The notes: generated by a model from the letters alone, not told the origin. A stretch of 64,000 bases of DNA from Viridibacillus arenosi (GCF_001955655.1 NZ_MSPW01000010.1:1-64000), one strand, 5' to 3'. Shown: positions 15,441-24,035, counted from the stretch's first letter. A program made the numbers and translations.

Positions 15441-15476
15441 ATGATTATATAGTCGTCATCTTCGGCAATTGGTGGA

Positions 15477-16574
15477 TTAAATTTTTCGTTCCTCACACTC
15501 GAAAGGTTCTTCGCACGAGAAAACTTCATGGAAAAACCCAAAATACGGGATATCATCTTCAAGGCATTTTATTCTATATGACAACTCCTCATCGCACTTC
15601 AGCTCTTCACCGTTGTTCCGCATTACCTCGAATGCATCTACAATATTTTCTATGAGGGTTATTTGGATGAATAAGGACAATTTATCCAACATCAAATCCT
15701 CGTTTTTGGTCTCGGATGTGTATCCCTCTAGTACTGTTCTGAAATAATCATCCATAAAGTTTTTTCGTTTACCGGCGTCTGGCTCAAATTGTATCCAGCC
15801 CATTCCGAGTGTCCAGAGATTTGCCAAGTCATACATATACCAACAGAAACATGAATTATCGAAGTCAAATACAGTGATTTGTCCGGTATCAAAGTCAATC
15901 ATATAATTACCATCACTATAATCAAAATGTACCATCCCGAAAGACTCAGAGTTCTTGTCCAATCGTTCTAAAGTTTTAAGGAGCTCTACCATCTTCTCCT
16001 TAAGCAGTGATAGCGTACCAGGTATCAGTTTATCGATATACTCGACATTGTATTTATCGAAAAAACTATACCGGCGATGGACGGGAGCATAGCCTTTCGA
16101 CAATTGGTGCAGCTTACCCAGAACTTTACCGCAGTTATAATAGTATTCCGTAATAGGAACTCCTTCGCGATACTGATAATGATTTTCTACCAGCCTTTTT
16201 CCCCTAGCCTTTTCGAACAGGCAGACAAAAAAGGTGTGATTATTATGAGTAATCTCTTCCAGTAGATTTCCCTTCCGGGAGCTGATTACATTCGAGACAC
16301 TACCGCCATGCTCGAATAAATATTGGATATATTCAACTTCGCCCAACAAATCCTCTCGGCTCCTGTCATTTAAATAGGCGATTCTGAGTATTTTTGCACT
16401 AGCGCCCTCTTTCTCACAGTTATAAACGACATTCCGCCCTCCGGCATGAGCATTAATTAGACTTGTTTCATAGCCTTCCAACACGTACAACTCTGATACT
16501 AGTGGACTTAAATAAGCTTCGTATATTTCAGCAACTTCATTATGATTAATAATATCTCCTCCAACTGACTTCAT
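15477..16574 (-). CDS. APH-family (aminoglycoside phosphotransferase-like) kinase
   Basis: 365 residues from the ATG at 16574 (a TTG at 16601 extends it by nine codons; GGAGGAG lies inside the frame 12 bases after the ATG, so the start is unsure). Kinase-like fold: ATP-site lysine region ASAKILRIAYLND, catalytic Brenner motif HFDYSDGNY, metal-binding VFDFDNS. Related YerI/homoserine-kinase-type proteins phosphorylate small molecules, and some confer antibiotic resistance; no substrate can be assigned. Its codon use looks less AT-rich than neighbours, suggesting separate origin. Cassette of its own, with GNAT debris at its 3' side. Confidence 0.8.
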   Translation of the reverse strand: MKSVGGDIINHNEVAEIYEAYLSPLVSELYVLEGYETSLINAHAGGRNVVYNCEKEGASAKILRIAYLNDRSREDLLGEVEYIQYLFEHGGSVSNVISSRKGNLLEEITHNNHTFFVCLFEKARGKRLVENHYQYREGVPITEYYYNCGKVLGKLHQLSKGYAPVHRRYSFFDKYNVEYIDKLIPGTLSLLKEKMVELLKTLERLDKNSESFGMVHFDYSDGNYMIDFDTGQITVFDFDNSCFCWYMYDLANLWTLGMGWIQFEPDAGKRKNFMDDYFRTVLEGYTSETKNEDLMLDKLSLFIQITLIENIVDAFEVMRNNGEELKCDEELSYRIKCLEDDIPYFGFFHEVFSCEEPFECEERKI

Positions 16575-16650
16575 TTTCACCCAAGGCGGGTGTTTGTTCA
16601 AAAGTTTACATGCTTTAACTTATTCAACACCTTTCCAAAAAAACCTTCTT

Positions 16651-16737
16651 ATTCAACTAAACTGCCCCGTTAGTTCAATAAAGAAAAAAGATCTGCATAT
16701 GCAACTCTATGATCTTCAAGTAAAGCACCCGTTAGTG
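16651..16737 (+). repeat. Array repeat, complete copy
   Basis: Box A CTGCCCCGTTAGTT, hairpin with one unmatched base (GATCTGCATATGCAACTC), box B GCACCCGTTAGT. Confidence 0.85.
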
Positions 16738-16837
16738 AAAAAGCGACTGTTAGCTGGTTTAGTTTAACTAAGAAGTTATTTTTATCATATATTATAATTA
16801 TTTTATATAGGGATTTTTTAATGGCATTATGTTGTAA

Positions 16838-18523
16838 TTAATCATTCTTACTAAACCATGTATCAATGGATTTTATCATATTTTCAAATGCTTCTTCTTT
16901 AAATGGTGAAGCGATTCCTGAATTATCAAGTAAGTCTAGGAAAGATAAACGTCCCCCTTGTTTACAAATATCCATATATACATTCCAAGCAGTATACATA
17001 TCTATTTGTGCGATTGACCAAATCTGCAATGCACAAATTTGAGCCATTGCATAGTCTATATAGTAAAATGGAAATTTAAATAAATGAATTTGTTGGTGCC
17101 ACAAGTTCCCTTTTTTTAAGTAAGGGTGATTATAAGTAGTTTTATATGGCATATATTTTTGTTCAATTTCAACCCATTTTTTCTTTCGCTCCACTATTGA
17201 TAAGTTAGGATTTGTATAGATAAAATGTTGAAACTCATCAATACTAGCCCTATAAGGCATTGCAAATATAGCATCCTCTAAGTGTGAATATCTATAATTC
17301 ATTGCGTCATCCCCAAATATTTCTTCCATGTAGGGCCATATAAGAAATTCCATTGCAATTGAGCTAATTTCACAAGCTTCCTTAGTGGGAAGTATATATT
17401 CTGGTATAGTGTTATTTTGGTTAAAAATAGCCATCTGAAATGCATGACCAAATTCATGTGCTAGTACCTTTACATCCTTTCTTGATCCATTAAAGTTTGC
17501 AAAGATATATGGAATCTTTTCATTACATAAATAAGTAGCATAAGCACCTCTTGCTTTATTTTCTTTAATGGTTAAACCCATATATTTATTCGCATGCATT
17601 AACTTAAAAATCTCACCAGGTTGTTCAGATAATTGTTGGAAAATAGTTTTAAATTTTTCTATCATCCAATTAGAATCCCCTTTAAGGATAGCCTCTCCGG
17701 TTTTAAACCTCACTTCTTCATCATAGTAGGTTAAGTTCTCAATCCCAATCCGAATCCGTTGCTTTTCTCTTAATTTCTCGGATATAGGAGCCATATATTT
17801 CAAAATCATTTTTCTAAAGTCAGCCACCTCTTGTTGACCATAGTCAACCCTAGAAAGTCTAGCATATCCAAGTTCCACAAAAGAATTGTAGCCGAGCTCC
17901 TTTGCTATTTGAGTTCTTACTTGAATTAAAGAATCAAAAAGTTCATCAATTCTATTTTCGTATTGCTCCAATAGTTCATATTTTTTTTCGATAGCCTGCT
18001 TTCTAAGCATTCTATCTGGAGATGAAACAAATTTGTCTAATTGAGCTAGATTTCTCTCTTCTCCTTTAAATTCAATCTTGGCATTTGCCATCATTTTTGT
18101 ATATTCACTTATAAGATTGTTCTCTCTTTTTAATTTATCAATAACTGATGAACCAATTGTATTTACATTAATCTCAGCTAGATTCAGTAACTGTTTTCCA
18201 TACTTTTTACTAATTTGTTCTTTAAATGTGGACCTTATTAAACGATCATAATAACTCGCTACAACTTTTTCATATACTGGCCAATTTTTATTGATAAACT
18301 TTTGTTCTTCCTGATACTTCTTATCTGAGGTATCTAATTGCGCTCTTATCTCCGCAATAGTCAACATTGTTAAAACATGATTTCTAAGCGAATTAATCTT
18401 ATCTATTAGCTTAAATTGCTCTTCAAATGAGTTTACAGAGTCAAACTTTCCTAATAGTTCAAATACCTCTTCTTCAAATTCAACGATGTTAGGCCTCTCA
18501 TATAAAAGCTGATCAAAAATCAT
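16838..18523 (-). CDS. M3-family oligoendopeptidase
   Basis: 561 residues, the usual length for PepF-like M3 metallopeptidases. The zinc site is HEFGH at residues 356-360 with the third ligand Glu385 in KEACEISSIAMEFL. No signal peptide, so cytosolic; the role would be hydrolysis of short peptides. The start ATG has GGGGGTAGAGGA upstream. It is the longest gene of the array and is bounded by repeats on both sides, so the putative cassette is about 2 kb. Confidence 0.92.
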   Translation of the reverse strand: MIFDQLLYERPNIVEFEEEVFELLGKFDSVNSFEEQFKLIDKINSLRNHVLTMLTIAEIRAQLDTSDKKYQEEQKFINKNWPVYEKVVASYYDRLIRSTFKEQISKKYGKQLLNLAEINVNTIGSSVIDKLKRENNLISEYTKMMANAKIEFKGEERNLAQLDKFVSSPDRMLRKQAIEKKYELLEQYENRIDELFDSLIQVRTQIAKELGYNSFVELGYARLSRVDYGQQEVADFRKMILKYMAPISEKLREKQRIRIGIENLTYYDEEVRFKTGEAILKGDSNWMIEKFKTIFQQLSEQPGEIFKLMHANKYMGLTIKENKARGAYATYLCNEKIPYIFANFNGSRKDVKVLAHEFGHAFQMAIFNQNNTIPEYILPTKEACEISSIAMEFLIWPYMEEIFGDDAMNYRYSHLEDAIFAMPYRASIDEFQHFIYTNPNLSIVERKKKWVEIEQKYMPYKTTYNHPYLKKGNLWHQQIHLFKFPFYYIDYAMAQICALQIWSIAQIDMYTAWNVYMDICKQGGRLSFLDLLDNSGIASPFKEEAFENMIKSIDTWFSKND

Positions 18524-18641
18524 TCCTCTACCCCCATTCCATATTATGGTATATTTTATACAGCGGAATTAAAAGTCTTATAATTCAAAATAGTTTGTGC
18601 TATAATAGCAATATAAGATAATAACTACCGTTAACGTATAC

Positions 18642-18675
18642 AAAAGGGCTGCTTTCATTAAAGCGGCCCTTTTTG
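18642..18675 (+). terminator. Terminator hairpin without an obvious gene
   Basis: AAAAGGGCTGCTTT/AAAGCGGCCCTTTTT. On the plus strand TATAAT occurs at about 18600, so a transcript of roughly 60-70 bases could start and stop here; the -35 match is poor. No protein gene lies in 18524-19109. Confidence 0.6.
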
Positions 18676-18747
18676 TTTTCTTAGATATGGTTCGATTCAA
18701 TCTATACTCTATTTTATTTCTTCAGCAATGGTATATATATTTTTCTA

Positions 18748-18852
18748 CTTAAACTAAACTGCTCCGTTAGTTCAATAAAAAAAAAGAGCTGCATATGCAA
18801 CTCAATGATCTTCAAGTAAAGCACCCGTTACTTTAAGTACTTTCTTTCACAA
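18748..18852 (+). repeat. Array repeat, complete copy with tail
   Basis: Box A CTGCTCCGTTAGTT, hairpin GAGCTGCATATGCAACTC, box B GCACCCGTTACTT, tail TTCTTTCACAA. Confidence 0.88.
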
Positions 18853-18904
18853 ACTTACTTTGTTTTGCATAATCCATAATTTATATGAACATTCCTTACA
18901 GGTA

Positions 18905-19030
18905 TGCTGCTCCGTTAGTTCAATAAAGAAAAAAGAGCTGCATATGCAACTCAATGATCTTCAAGTAAAGCACTCCGTTAGTTAAATAAGAACAGCAACG
19001 CTAATTCAACAATCGCACCTATTGCGGAAG
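18905..19030 (+). repeat. Array repeat, complete copy with extended tail
   Basis: CTGCTCCGTTAGTT, hairpin GAGCTGCATATGCAACTC, box B CACTCCGTTAGTTAAATAAG, then the CTAATTCAACAATCGCACC tail. It is only 52 bases from the previous copy; no gene fits between them, so this is an empty interval. Confidence 0.85.
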
Positions 19031-19109
19031 ACTGTGGTCAAACTGTGCAACAAATCTTAGGGAACAGTCCTTCGTATAACTACTCCCTTAGGTTTAACAG
19101 ATTATGTTA

Positions 19110-19307
19110 TTAATTTGCTTCTTCTGGTCTCCCGGGAAAAATCTTTTCAAACAATGAAATCAGAGAAACAGTAACACAGACAATAAGCAATCCAGTTATT
19201 AACGATGATGTATTAATCCCGTAATGCGCGAATGCTGATGTTAAGATATAACTTACAACGAAACCGAGTAGTAAAACAGACAGAGAAATACCTATTTTCT
19301 TTTCCAT
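19110..19307 (-). CDS. Small two-segment membrane protein (65 residues)
   Basis: Start at the ATG at 19307 with GGAGG 8 bases upstream; the longer frame to 19349 has no site. Two hydrophobic helices, about residues 7-27 (ISLSVLLLGFVVSYILTSAF) and 32-50, then a short charged C-terminus EKIFPGRPEEAN. Unknown function; similar small proteins are common in Bacillus. Lies alone between the repeats at 18905 and 19392. Confidence 0.7.
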   Translation of the reverse strand: MEKKIGISLSVLLLGFVVSYILTSAFAHYGINTSSLITGLLIVCVTVSLISLFEKIFPGRPEEAN

Positions 19308-19391
19308 AAATTTCACCTCCAATCTATATACGTTTATAAGTAAAACCAAGTTTCAAAAACTTCATTCAGAAATGTTTTTCCGTCGTTAATC

Positions 19392-19493
19392 CCTCTATAC
19401 GCCCCGTTAATTCAATAAAGAAAAAAGAGCTGCATATGCAACTCAATGATCTTCAAGTAAAGCACCCGTTACTTTAAGTACTTTCTTTCACAA
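19392..19493 (+). repeat. Array repeat, complete copy with tail
   Basis: Box A ACGCCCCGTTAATT, hairpin GAGCTGCATATGCAACTC, box B GCACCCGTTACTT, tail TTCTTTCACAA. Confidence 0.88.
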
Positions 19494-19606
19494 TCCATTT
19501 CAAAAACAATTTTTTCAATATAACCACTCCAATATTATACAAAGGTCCCGTAAAGTTATTATCGGAAATTTAATGAATGCTTTTCCAGAATAAAATAGGC
19601 ATCATA

Positions 19607-20107
19607 CTAATCAATTTGTTGTTTTTCTGCGTAATACCATTTTAAATAATACATTATTCCAGACTTATCGACCCAGCTAAAATCTATTAGATCCTTCTCT
19701 AGTGAATGGTGTAGCTCATCTACTGGAATCCACTTTATATCCATAGTACCGTCGCCTTCTTTAACTAAATTACCAGAGGCTTGACATCGAAAATAAGCGC
19801 CTAATGAATCTACTGGACCATTTGTCGTTTGATATACAGCAAAAGGCTTCATAGCTTCAACATTTGAGTCCACATCATTAGTTTCAATTCTAGTTTCTTC
19901 CCCAAAAATCTTTGTTATATGAAGTCCTGTTTCTTCGTGCACTTCTCTTTTAAGTCCTTCCATAAATGACTCGAATTCCTCTAACCTTCCTCCAGGTAGC
20001 TCATAAGGTGTTTTATTCTCATTAGATTTAACCCTTTTTTGTATAACGATTTCAGTTCCATTTGGTCCATTTCTTTCAATTATTGCTCTAACATTTACAT
20101 AGATCAT
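19607..20107 (-). CDS. Nudix hydrolase
   Basis: 166 residues. The Nudix box is complete: G-x5-E-x7-REVxEExG, with GGRLEEFESF and LKREVHEETGL at about residues 40-62, supplying the metal-binding glutamates. These enzymes cleave nucleoside diphosphates linked to another group; the exact substrate cannot be read from sequence. The ATG has AGGGAG 7 bases upstream. Single-gene cassette; Nudix genes are frequent cargo of cassette arrays. Confidence 0.9.
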   Translation of the reverse strand: MIYVNVRAIIERNGPNGTEIVIQKRVKSNENKTPYELPGGRLEEFESFMEGLKREVHEETGLHITKIFGEETRIETNDVDSNVEAMKPFAVYQTTNGPVDSLGAYFRCQASGNLVKEGDGTMDIKWIPVDELHHSLEKDLIDFSWVDKSGIMYYLKWYYAEKQQID

Positions 20108-20130
20108 ACAAGTTCTCCCTCACTTTTCCT

Positions 20131-20313
20131 CTTCAACTAGATGGCCCGATTGTTGAATACAAGTTAAAACCTCTCTTGAACTAAACTGCCCCGTTAGTTC
20201 CGATTGTTGAATACAAGTTAAAACCTCTCTTGAACTAAACTGCCCCGTTAGTTAAAGAAAAAATGAGCTGTCTGAACAGATTAAAAATCTTCTACTAAAG
20301 CCCTCGTTAGCAC
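20131..20313 (+). repeat. Array repeat cluster: box C, two box A, hairpin, box B
   Basis: TTCAACTAGATGGCCCGATTG (box C) is followed by two copies of box A carried on a 54-bp tandem unit, then a hairpin with one arm damaged (GAGCTGTCTGAACAG), then box B CCCTCGTTAGC. Confidence 0.85.
20147..20254 (+). repeat. Exact 54-bp tandem duplication
   Basis: 20147-20200 and 20201-20254 are identical. Each unit starts CCGATTGTTGAATAC and ends with CTGCCCCGTTAGTT, so the junction falls exactly at the end of a GTTAGTT arm. Confidence 0.95.
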
Positions 20314-20385
20314 AAAAAAGATTTGTTATTTCGCTCTTAATATGGGCACAAATGAATACGCTTAAGTTTATTCAGTATAAGTTTA

Positions 20386-20814
20386 CTACAACTGTTTAAA
20401 AGAATGGCGAAGTGATTTCTCCGTTTGAGATAGTTTATTCTTAAATAGAATTTTCATAAAGAATAACGGATAAATCATTAAGTATAAATTAAATAACCAC
20501 CAAGTAAAATCGAAGTCTTTGATAAATGCCCAAAAAGCAATTGCTTGCAATCCTGAGCAAAATGTTAAAACAAGAGAAATAAGCGCCATGCTTTCCCAAG
20601 TAGGATGATTCCTTCTACATAAATATAAACTGTACAATCCTGTAATTGAAATTAGAATATCCAAAGGGAAGAATGACCAGTTCCATGCAATAATCATTGG
20701 ATTATCATAGTCCTTAAATGCAACATTTTTTGGTATAAGATAAAAATAGGTGGCAATCCAATAAAGGATAAAACCGACATCTGTTACAAGAAAAAATGGT
20801 TTTAATAGTTTCAT
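20386..20814 (-). CDS. yvaD: YvaD-like membrane protein (DUF5360)
   Basis: 142 residues with four membrane segments (about 8-28, 44-63, 75-98, 105-125). Third gene of an operon whose order TetR, SMR transporter, YvaD-like matches the B. subtilis yvaF-yvaE-yvaD cluster, which is the main ground for the name. GGAGGGAATAA precedes the ATG. Function unknown; it could assist or be co-regulated with the efflux protein. The operon of three is the largest multi-gene unit between repeats. Confidence 0.75.
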   Translation of the reverse strand: MKLLKPFFLVTDVGFILYWIATYFYLIPKNVAFKDYDNPMIIAWNWSFFPLDILISITGLYSLYLCRRNHPTWESMALISLVLTFCSGLQAIAFWAFIKDFDFTWWLFNLYLMIYPLFFMKILFKNKLSQTEKSLRHSFKQL

Positions 20815-20862
20815 TTATTCCCTCCAGTTATAGATTGCGACATATATTAGAAGTATATGTAA

Positions 20863-21225
20863 CTAAATATTTTCTTTTATTTGTGATATTTCTTCGATAG
20901 AACCACTATGTTTACTTTCCATATTCAAAGTGACAACTCCTATTAAAATAAGAATAATCGATACTGCCTTTACTGTACTTAAACCTTCTTGAAACATGAA
21001 AAATCCAATTAAAGTTATAATTACTATTCCTACTCCAGACCAAATAGCATATGCAACAGATACATCTAGATTTTTTAACGATAACGTCAGAAAAATAAAA
21101 CTACCAAGATAAAAAACTATCATTAAAATGCTTGGATATAGCCTCGAAAAACCTTCTGATAACTTCATACTAGTTGTTCCACCTACTTCAAAAATAATAG
21201 CTAAGCACAAGTAGATCCAATGCAT
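20863..21225 (-). CDS. yvaE: Small multidrug resistance (SMR) family transporter
   Basis: 120 residues, four membrane helices. The essential glutamate is present as Glu13 in YLCLAIIFEVGGTTSMKLSE, equivalent to Glu14 of EmrE, and the helix-2/3 signature YAIWSGVGIV is clear. SMR proteins export cations or guanidinium-type compounds using the proton gradient, usually as dimers. GGAGG sits inside the end of the TetR gene, 2 bases apart, showing tight coupling. Regulated by the upstream TetR repressor. SMR genes (qac type) are classical integron cargo. Confidence 0.93.
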   Translation of the reverse strand: MHWIYLCLAIIFEVGGTTSMKLSEGFSRLYPSILMIVFYLGSFIFLTLSLKNLDVSVAYAIWSGVGIVIITLIGFFMFQEGLSTVKAVSIILILIGVVTLNMESKHSGSIEEISQIKENI

Positions 21226-21227
21226 TT

Positions 21228-21794
21228 CTAGTCATTCCTCCGTTCATTTATAATTCCTTGCAACAACATATCCACTACTGACTGAAATACTTCTCCAACT
21301 GCCATTTCATTCTTACTTGCAAATTTAGATTGATAAATTTGATTAATTGCCCCTAAATATACCTCAATGAATAAGGAAATATTAATGCTTTTTATTAAAT
21401 TTTCTTTAATTGCCTGCTCCATTAAGTAAACGACACTATCCCACTCTTCTTTCAAAAAGCGATCTAATTTTATCCATTCCTCATAATGATATTTTTTTAA
21501 ATCTGCAAGTAAACGTACATCCAATAATTCAAATTGTTTCGGTACGCAAATGAGTATTTGATGTATTTTTTCCAATAAAGAAAGTTGGGTGTCCTCAATA
21601 ATAATTCTCTCTTGCTCCTTAATCTGACTAAATAAATGTTGAATTACTTCTTCAACTAGCTGATTCTTAGATGAAAAATATGTATAAATTGTTCTTTTAC
21701 TTGTTGATAATCCGTTTGCAAGGTCACTTACAGTAAATGAGAATCCTTTTTCTTCAATCTGCAAAATTGTTTCTTTAATAATTCGTTCTCTCAA
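21228..21794 (-). CDS. yvaF: TetR family repressor of the SMR operon
   Basis: 188 residues from a TTG at 21794 with GGGAGGTG 7 bases upstream; an ATG at 21824 overlaps the operator and is unlikely. N-terminal HTH: SFTVSDLANGLSTSKRTIYT followed by YFSSKNQLVEEVI. The C-terminal ligand domain is not recognisable. Two TGGTACCA palindromes lie upstream, between the -10 box and the ribosome site. It should repress itself, the SMR transporter and the YvaD-like gene. Confidence 0.9.
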   Translation of the reverse strand: MRERIIKETILQIEEKGFSFTVSDLANGLSTSKRTIYTYFSSKNQLVEEVIQHLFSQIKEQERIIIEDTQLSLLEKIHQILICVPKQFELLDVRLLADLKKYHYEEWIKLDRFLKEEWDSVVYLMEQAIKENLIKSINISLFIEVYLGAINQIYQSKFASKNEMAVGEVFQSVVDMLLQGIINERRND

Positions 21795-21814
21795 AATGGC
21801 ACCTCCCAATACGT

Positions 21815-21880
21815 TTGGTACCAATAAAGTTTTGCTGGTACCATTATTTAGTATTATACATTATTCATATTAAAATTCAA
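21815..21880 (-). promoter_or_regulatory. Promoter and twin operator of the TetR/SMR operon
   Basis: Minus strand: TTGAAT (21880-21875), 16 bases, TATAAT (21858-21853). Just downstream TGGTACCA (21843-21836) and TTGGTACCAA (21824-21815) are palindromes 20 bases apart centre to centre, two helical turns, typical for a TetR operator. Confidence 0.75.
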
Positions 21881-21999
21881 CCAATTATTAACATCTACAA
21901 ATAGGGAATATTGAAATATTAACTACACCTCTTTAAACTCATCTAAATTGGAAAATGGAATCGATAAGGCACTGTGAAGACTAAAAGGAGAAATACAGA

Positions 22000-22490
22000 T
22001 GAAACATGTAGTGGCACTTGATGTCAGTATGGGTAAAAGTACAATCGTGATTTATAACCATTATCGTCAATGTGAATTTGAAGGAAAAATTTCACAACTT
22101 GATACAGAAATCAACTATTTATTTTATCGAATGCATGCCATTATCAACTAGTTTCCCAAAATTAAAACGATTGTTTTCTACACGATCGTCCCTCTTTTTA
22201 AATATTGTGCAACTATATCCGCACCTAGATGAAGTAGTAGCTTGTTCAAAACAGTGATTCGTAATTCCCTAAAAGCGAATACAAAAAAGAATCTCTCACT
22301 CGCACGTGATGAACAAAAAGGAATGGCATTATTAAAAGCTGCAAAGGATTCGTACCCAGCAATTTCAAAAGAGGATGTCCGTACAAGTACGAGAACCATC
22401 TTGTCAAGTACTTCGATATTCTTTCGTCACATTTGTATTTTCACGAAACAATCATTACTACCAAAGAATGTACAATCTAATTGACTAGTT
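22000..22490 (+). pseudogene. IS110-family transposase remnant
   Basis: AAAGGAG then ATG opens MKHVVALDVSMGKSTIVIYN, the DEDD-transposase N-terminus of IS110/IS1111 elements (first catalytic Asp in ALDVSMGKS). The frame ends after about 50 codons. Further pieces in other frames, LDEVVACSK and LARDEQKGMALLKAAKDSYP, come from the middle of the same protein. The gene is frameshifted and internally deleted, without recognisable ends. Inactive; no complete insertion sequence remains. Confidence 0.7.
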
Positions 22491-22553
22491 TTATGTTCTA
22501 CATTATGTAACACCTTTTCAAAATACTATTCATACAACACACTCATTTTTAAA

Positions 22554-22648
22554 TATTGAACTAACCTGCCCCGTTAGTTCAATAAAAAAAGAGCTGTCTG
22601 AACAGCTCAACGATCCTTTACTAAAGCACCCCGTTACTTTAAGTACAT
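22554..22648 (+). repeat. Array repeat, complete copy
   Basis: Box A CTGCCCCGTTAGTT, perfect hairpin GAGCTGTCTGAACAGCTC, box B CACCCCGTTACTT and tail TAAGTACATG. Confidence 0.88.
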
Positions 22649-22681
22649 GTAATTGGTATTTTGCGAACAATGACATTCACT

Positions 22682-22805
22682 CATTATTCACTATGTATAG
22701 TTTCCACAACATGAATCACTTTTATCCCTAAGGCTTCCCCTTTAGTTGAATAAAAAAACCTGTTTGAATAGCACCAAGATATTCAACTAAAGCACCCCGT
22801 TAGTT
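22682..22805. repeat. Copy of segment 1279-1404
   Basis: Same 124-126 bp segment as near 1.3 kb, ending in the array-repeat variant below. Confidence 0.85.
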
Positions 22806-22812
22806 GAGTAAC
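22731..22812 (+). repeat. Array repeat, complete variant copy
   Basis: CTTCCCCTTTAGTT, diverged centre CTGTTTGAATAGC, then CACCCCGTTAGTTGAG. Sister of the copy at 1331. Confidence 0.75.
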
Positions 22813-22842
22813 TTAAAATATTTTCTCTTCTTTATTTTCAGC

Positions 22843-23169
22843 TTAGAATGGATTTCCCCCTTTTATAAAAGGGATAAAAACTACATAATTTGAGCCAATA
22901 AAAATAAGCCAAAAGAGTACCGATGTAAGTCGCTGTTTAAAGAGAATACTTTCCCTAGATATAACCAAACCAACAATCAACGAGTATAAGACGAATAAAA
23001 TATAAGAAACTCCAAACCAGTTTACCCATACATTTCCCGTAAATTGAATTCCAAAGTTCTCGTAAATAGGTCTTAAAATATAAATTGTGAAAAGTAAACC
23101 AATTGATAAGATTACAATGATTTCAATTATTTCAATTAATCTAAGTACAACTTTTTTCAATCCATCCAA
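22843..23169 (-). CDS. Hypothetical three-segment membrane protein
   Basis: 108 residues from a TTG at 23169, 6 bases after GGGGGTG; the frame extends to an ATG at 23193 without a site. Hydrophobic segments at about 9-32, 47-70 and 80-100. Not recognised. A stand-alone cassette between repeats at 22731 and 23258, and one of a run of three small membrane-protein genes (22.8-24.4 kb) each separated by its own repeat. Confidence 0.7.
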   Translation of the reverse strand: MDGLKKVVLRLIEIIEIIVILSIGLLFTIYILRPIYENFGIQFTGNVWVNWFGVSYILFVLYSLIVGLVISRESILFKQRLTSVLFWLIFIGSNYVVFIPFIKGGNPF

Positions 23170-23257
23170 AGAAATCACCCCCATTTCGAACATCTCTTAA
23201 TGATACTTTATTCATCATTTTCAATGGGTATGTCCTTGTAATATTTGAGACTAGTTT

Positions 23258-23353
23258 ATTGAACTAACCTGCCTCGTTAGTTCAATAAAGAAAAAAGAGC
23301 TGCATATGCAACTCAATGATCTTCAAGTAAAGCACCCGTTACTTTAAGTACAT
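23258..23353 (+). repeat. Array repeat, complete copy with short tail
   Basis: CTGCCTCGTTAGTT, GAGCTGCATATGCAACTC, GCACCCGTTACTT, TAAGTACATTT. Confidence 0.88.
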
Positions 23354-23375
23354 TTGAAATCGGCAGTTATCCAAA

Positions 23376-23597
23376 TTAATTATGAAACCACCAACCTACA
23401 ATAGATATAGCCCCTACTCCCCAAGCAGTTGTACCCAATATCCACCAAATTACAGATTTAGCTTTTGATGAATTTTCCTCGTCTTCCATATTTGCTTTTA
23501 TAAAAGCAACCTTACTTTCCATACCTTTTTTCATAGAAATGAGAACAACTAAACCGATTAGCATGAAACCAGTAGTTATCCAGAGTAATAAGTCCAC
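23376..23597 (-). CDS. Hypothetical two-segment membrane protein (73 residues)
   Basis: Starts with GTG at 23597, with GGAGG about 8 bases upstream. Helix 1 at about 3-21 (LLLWITTGFMLIGLVVLIS), a charged loop with KANMEDEENSSKAK, helix 2 at about 48-70 containing three Trp residues. Function unknown. Lies alone between two array repeats. Confidence 0.7.
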   Translation of the reverse strand: MDLLLWITTGFMLIGLVVLISMKKGMESKVAFIKANMEDEENSSKAKSVIWWILGTTAWGVGAISIVGWWFHN

Positions 23598-23748
23598 CTT
23601 CTCTACCTCCTTTTTTTTTATGAATTACTTTCCTTTCAATCTTCTTTATTCATTTAACCTGCTGCTTTACTTTAATACGTCTGTAAAATATAGTTGTTTC
23701 AATTTTATATAAATTTTCCATTTATAATATGTAAAAATCCATTTGGCT

Positions 23749-23856
23749 TATTGAACTAACCTGCCCCGTTAGTTCAAAAAGAAAAAAAGAGCTGCATATG
23801 CAACTCAATGACCTTCAAGTAAAGCACCCGTTAGTTTAAGTACATTCTTTCACAAA
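23749..23856 (+). repeat. Array repeat, complete copy closest to consensus
   Basis: TTGAACTAACCTGCCCCGTTAG begins the copy; hairpin GAGCTGCATATGCAACTC; box B AAGTAAAGCACCCGTTAGTT; tail TTTAAGTACATTCTTTCACAA. All parts are present and best suited as a reference copy. Confidence 0.9.
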
Positions 23857-23909
23857 CTTAGTCGATTCTGTCATATATAAATCCGTTCATTCATCACAGG
23901 AATGCTCTC

Positions 23910-23987
23910 TATTTGTTGATTAAAAAAACTGCGAACACAGCTCCTTAATGTACTATTAATCCGTTGAATTAAGTGTCGTTATTCACG
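23910..23987 (+). repeat. Array repeat, decayed copy
   Basis: TTTGTTGATTAAAAAAACTG, GAACACAGCTC, then CCGTTGAATTAAGTGT and TTCAC keep the order of a full copy in eroded form. Confidence 0.5.
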
Positions 23988-24035
23988 AAGCCAACTTACA
24001 ACACCTTGCATTATTTGTTTTTGGCTTCACTCTCA

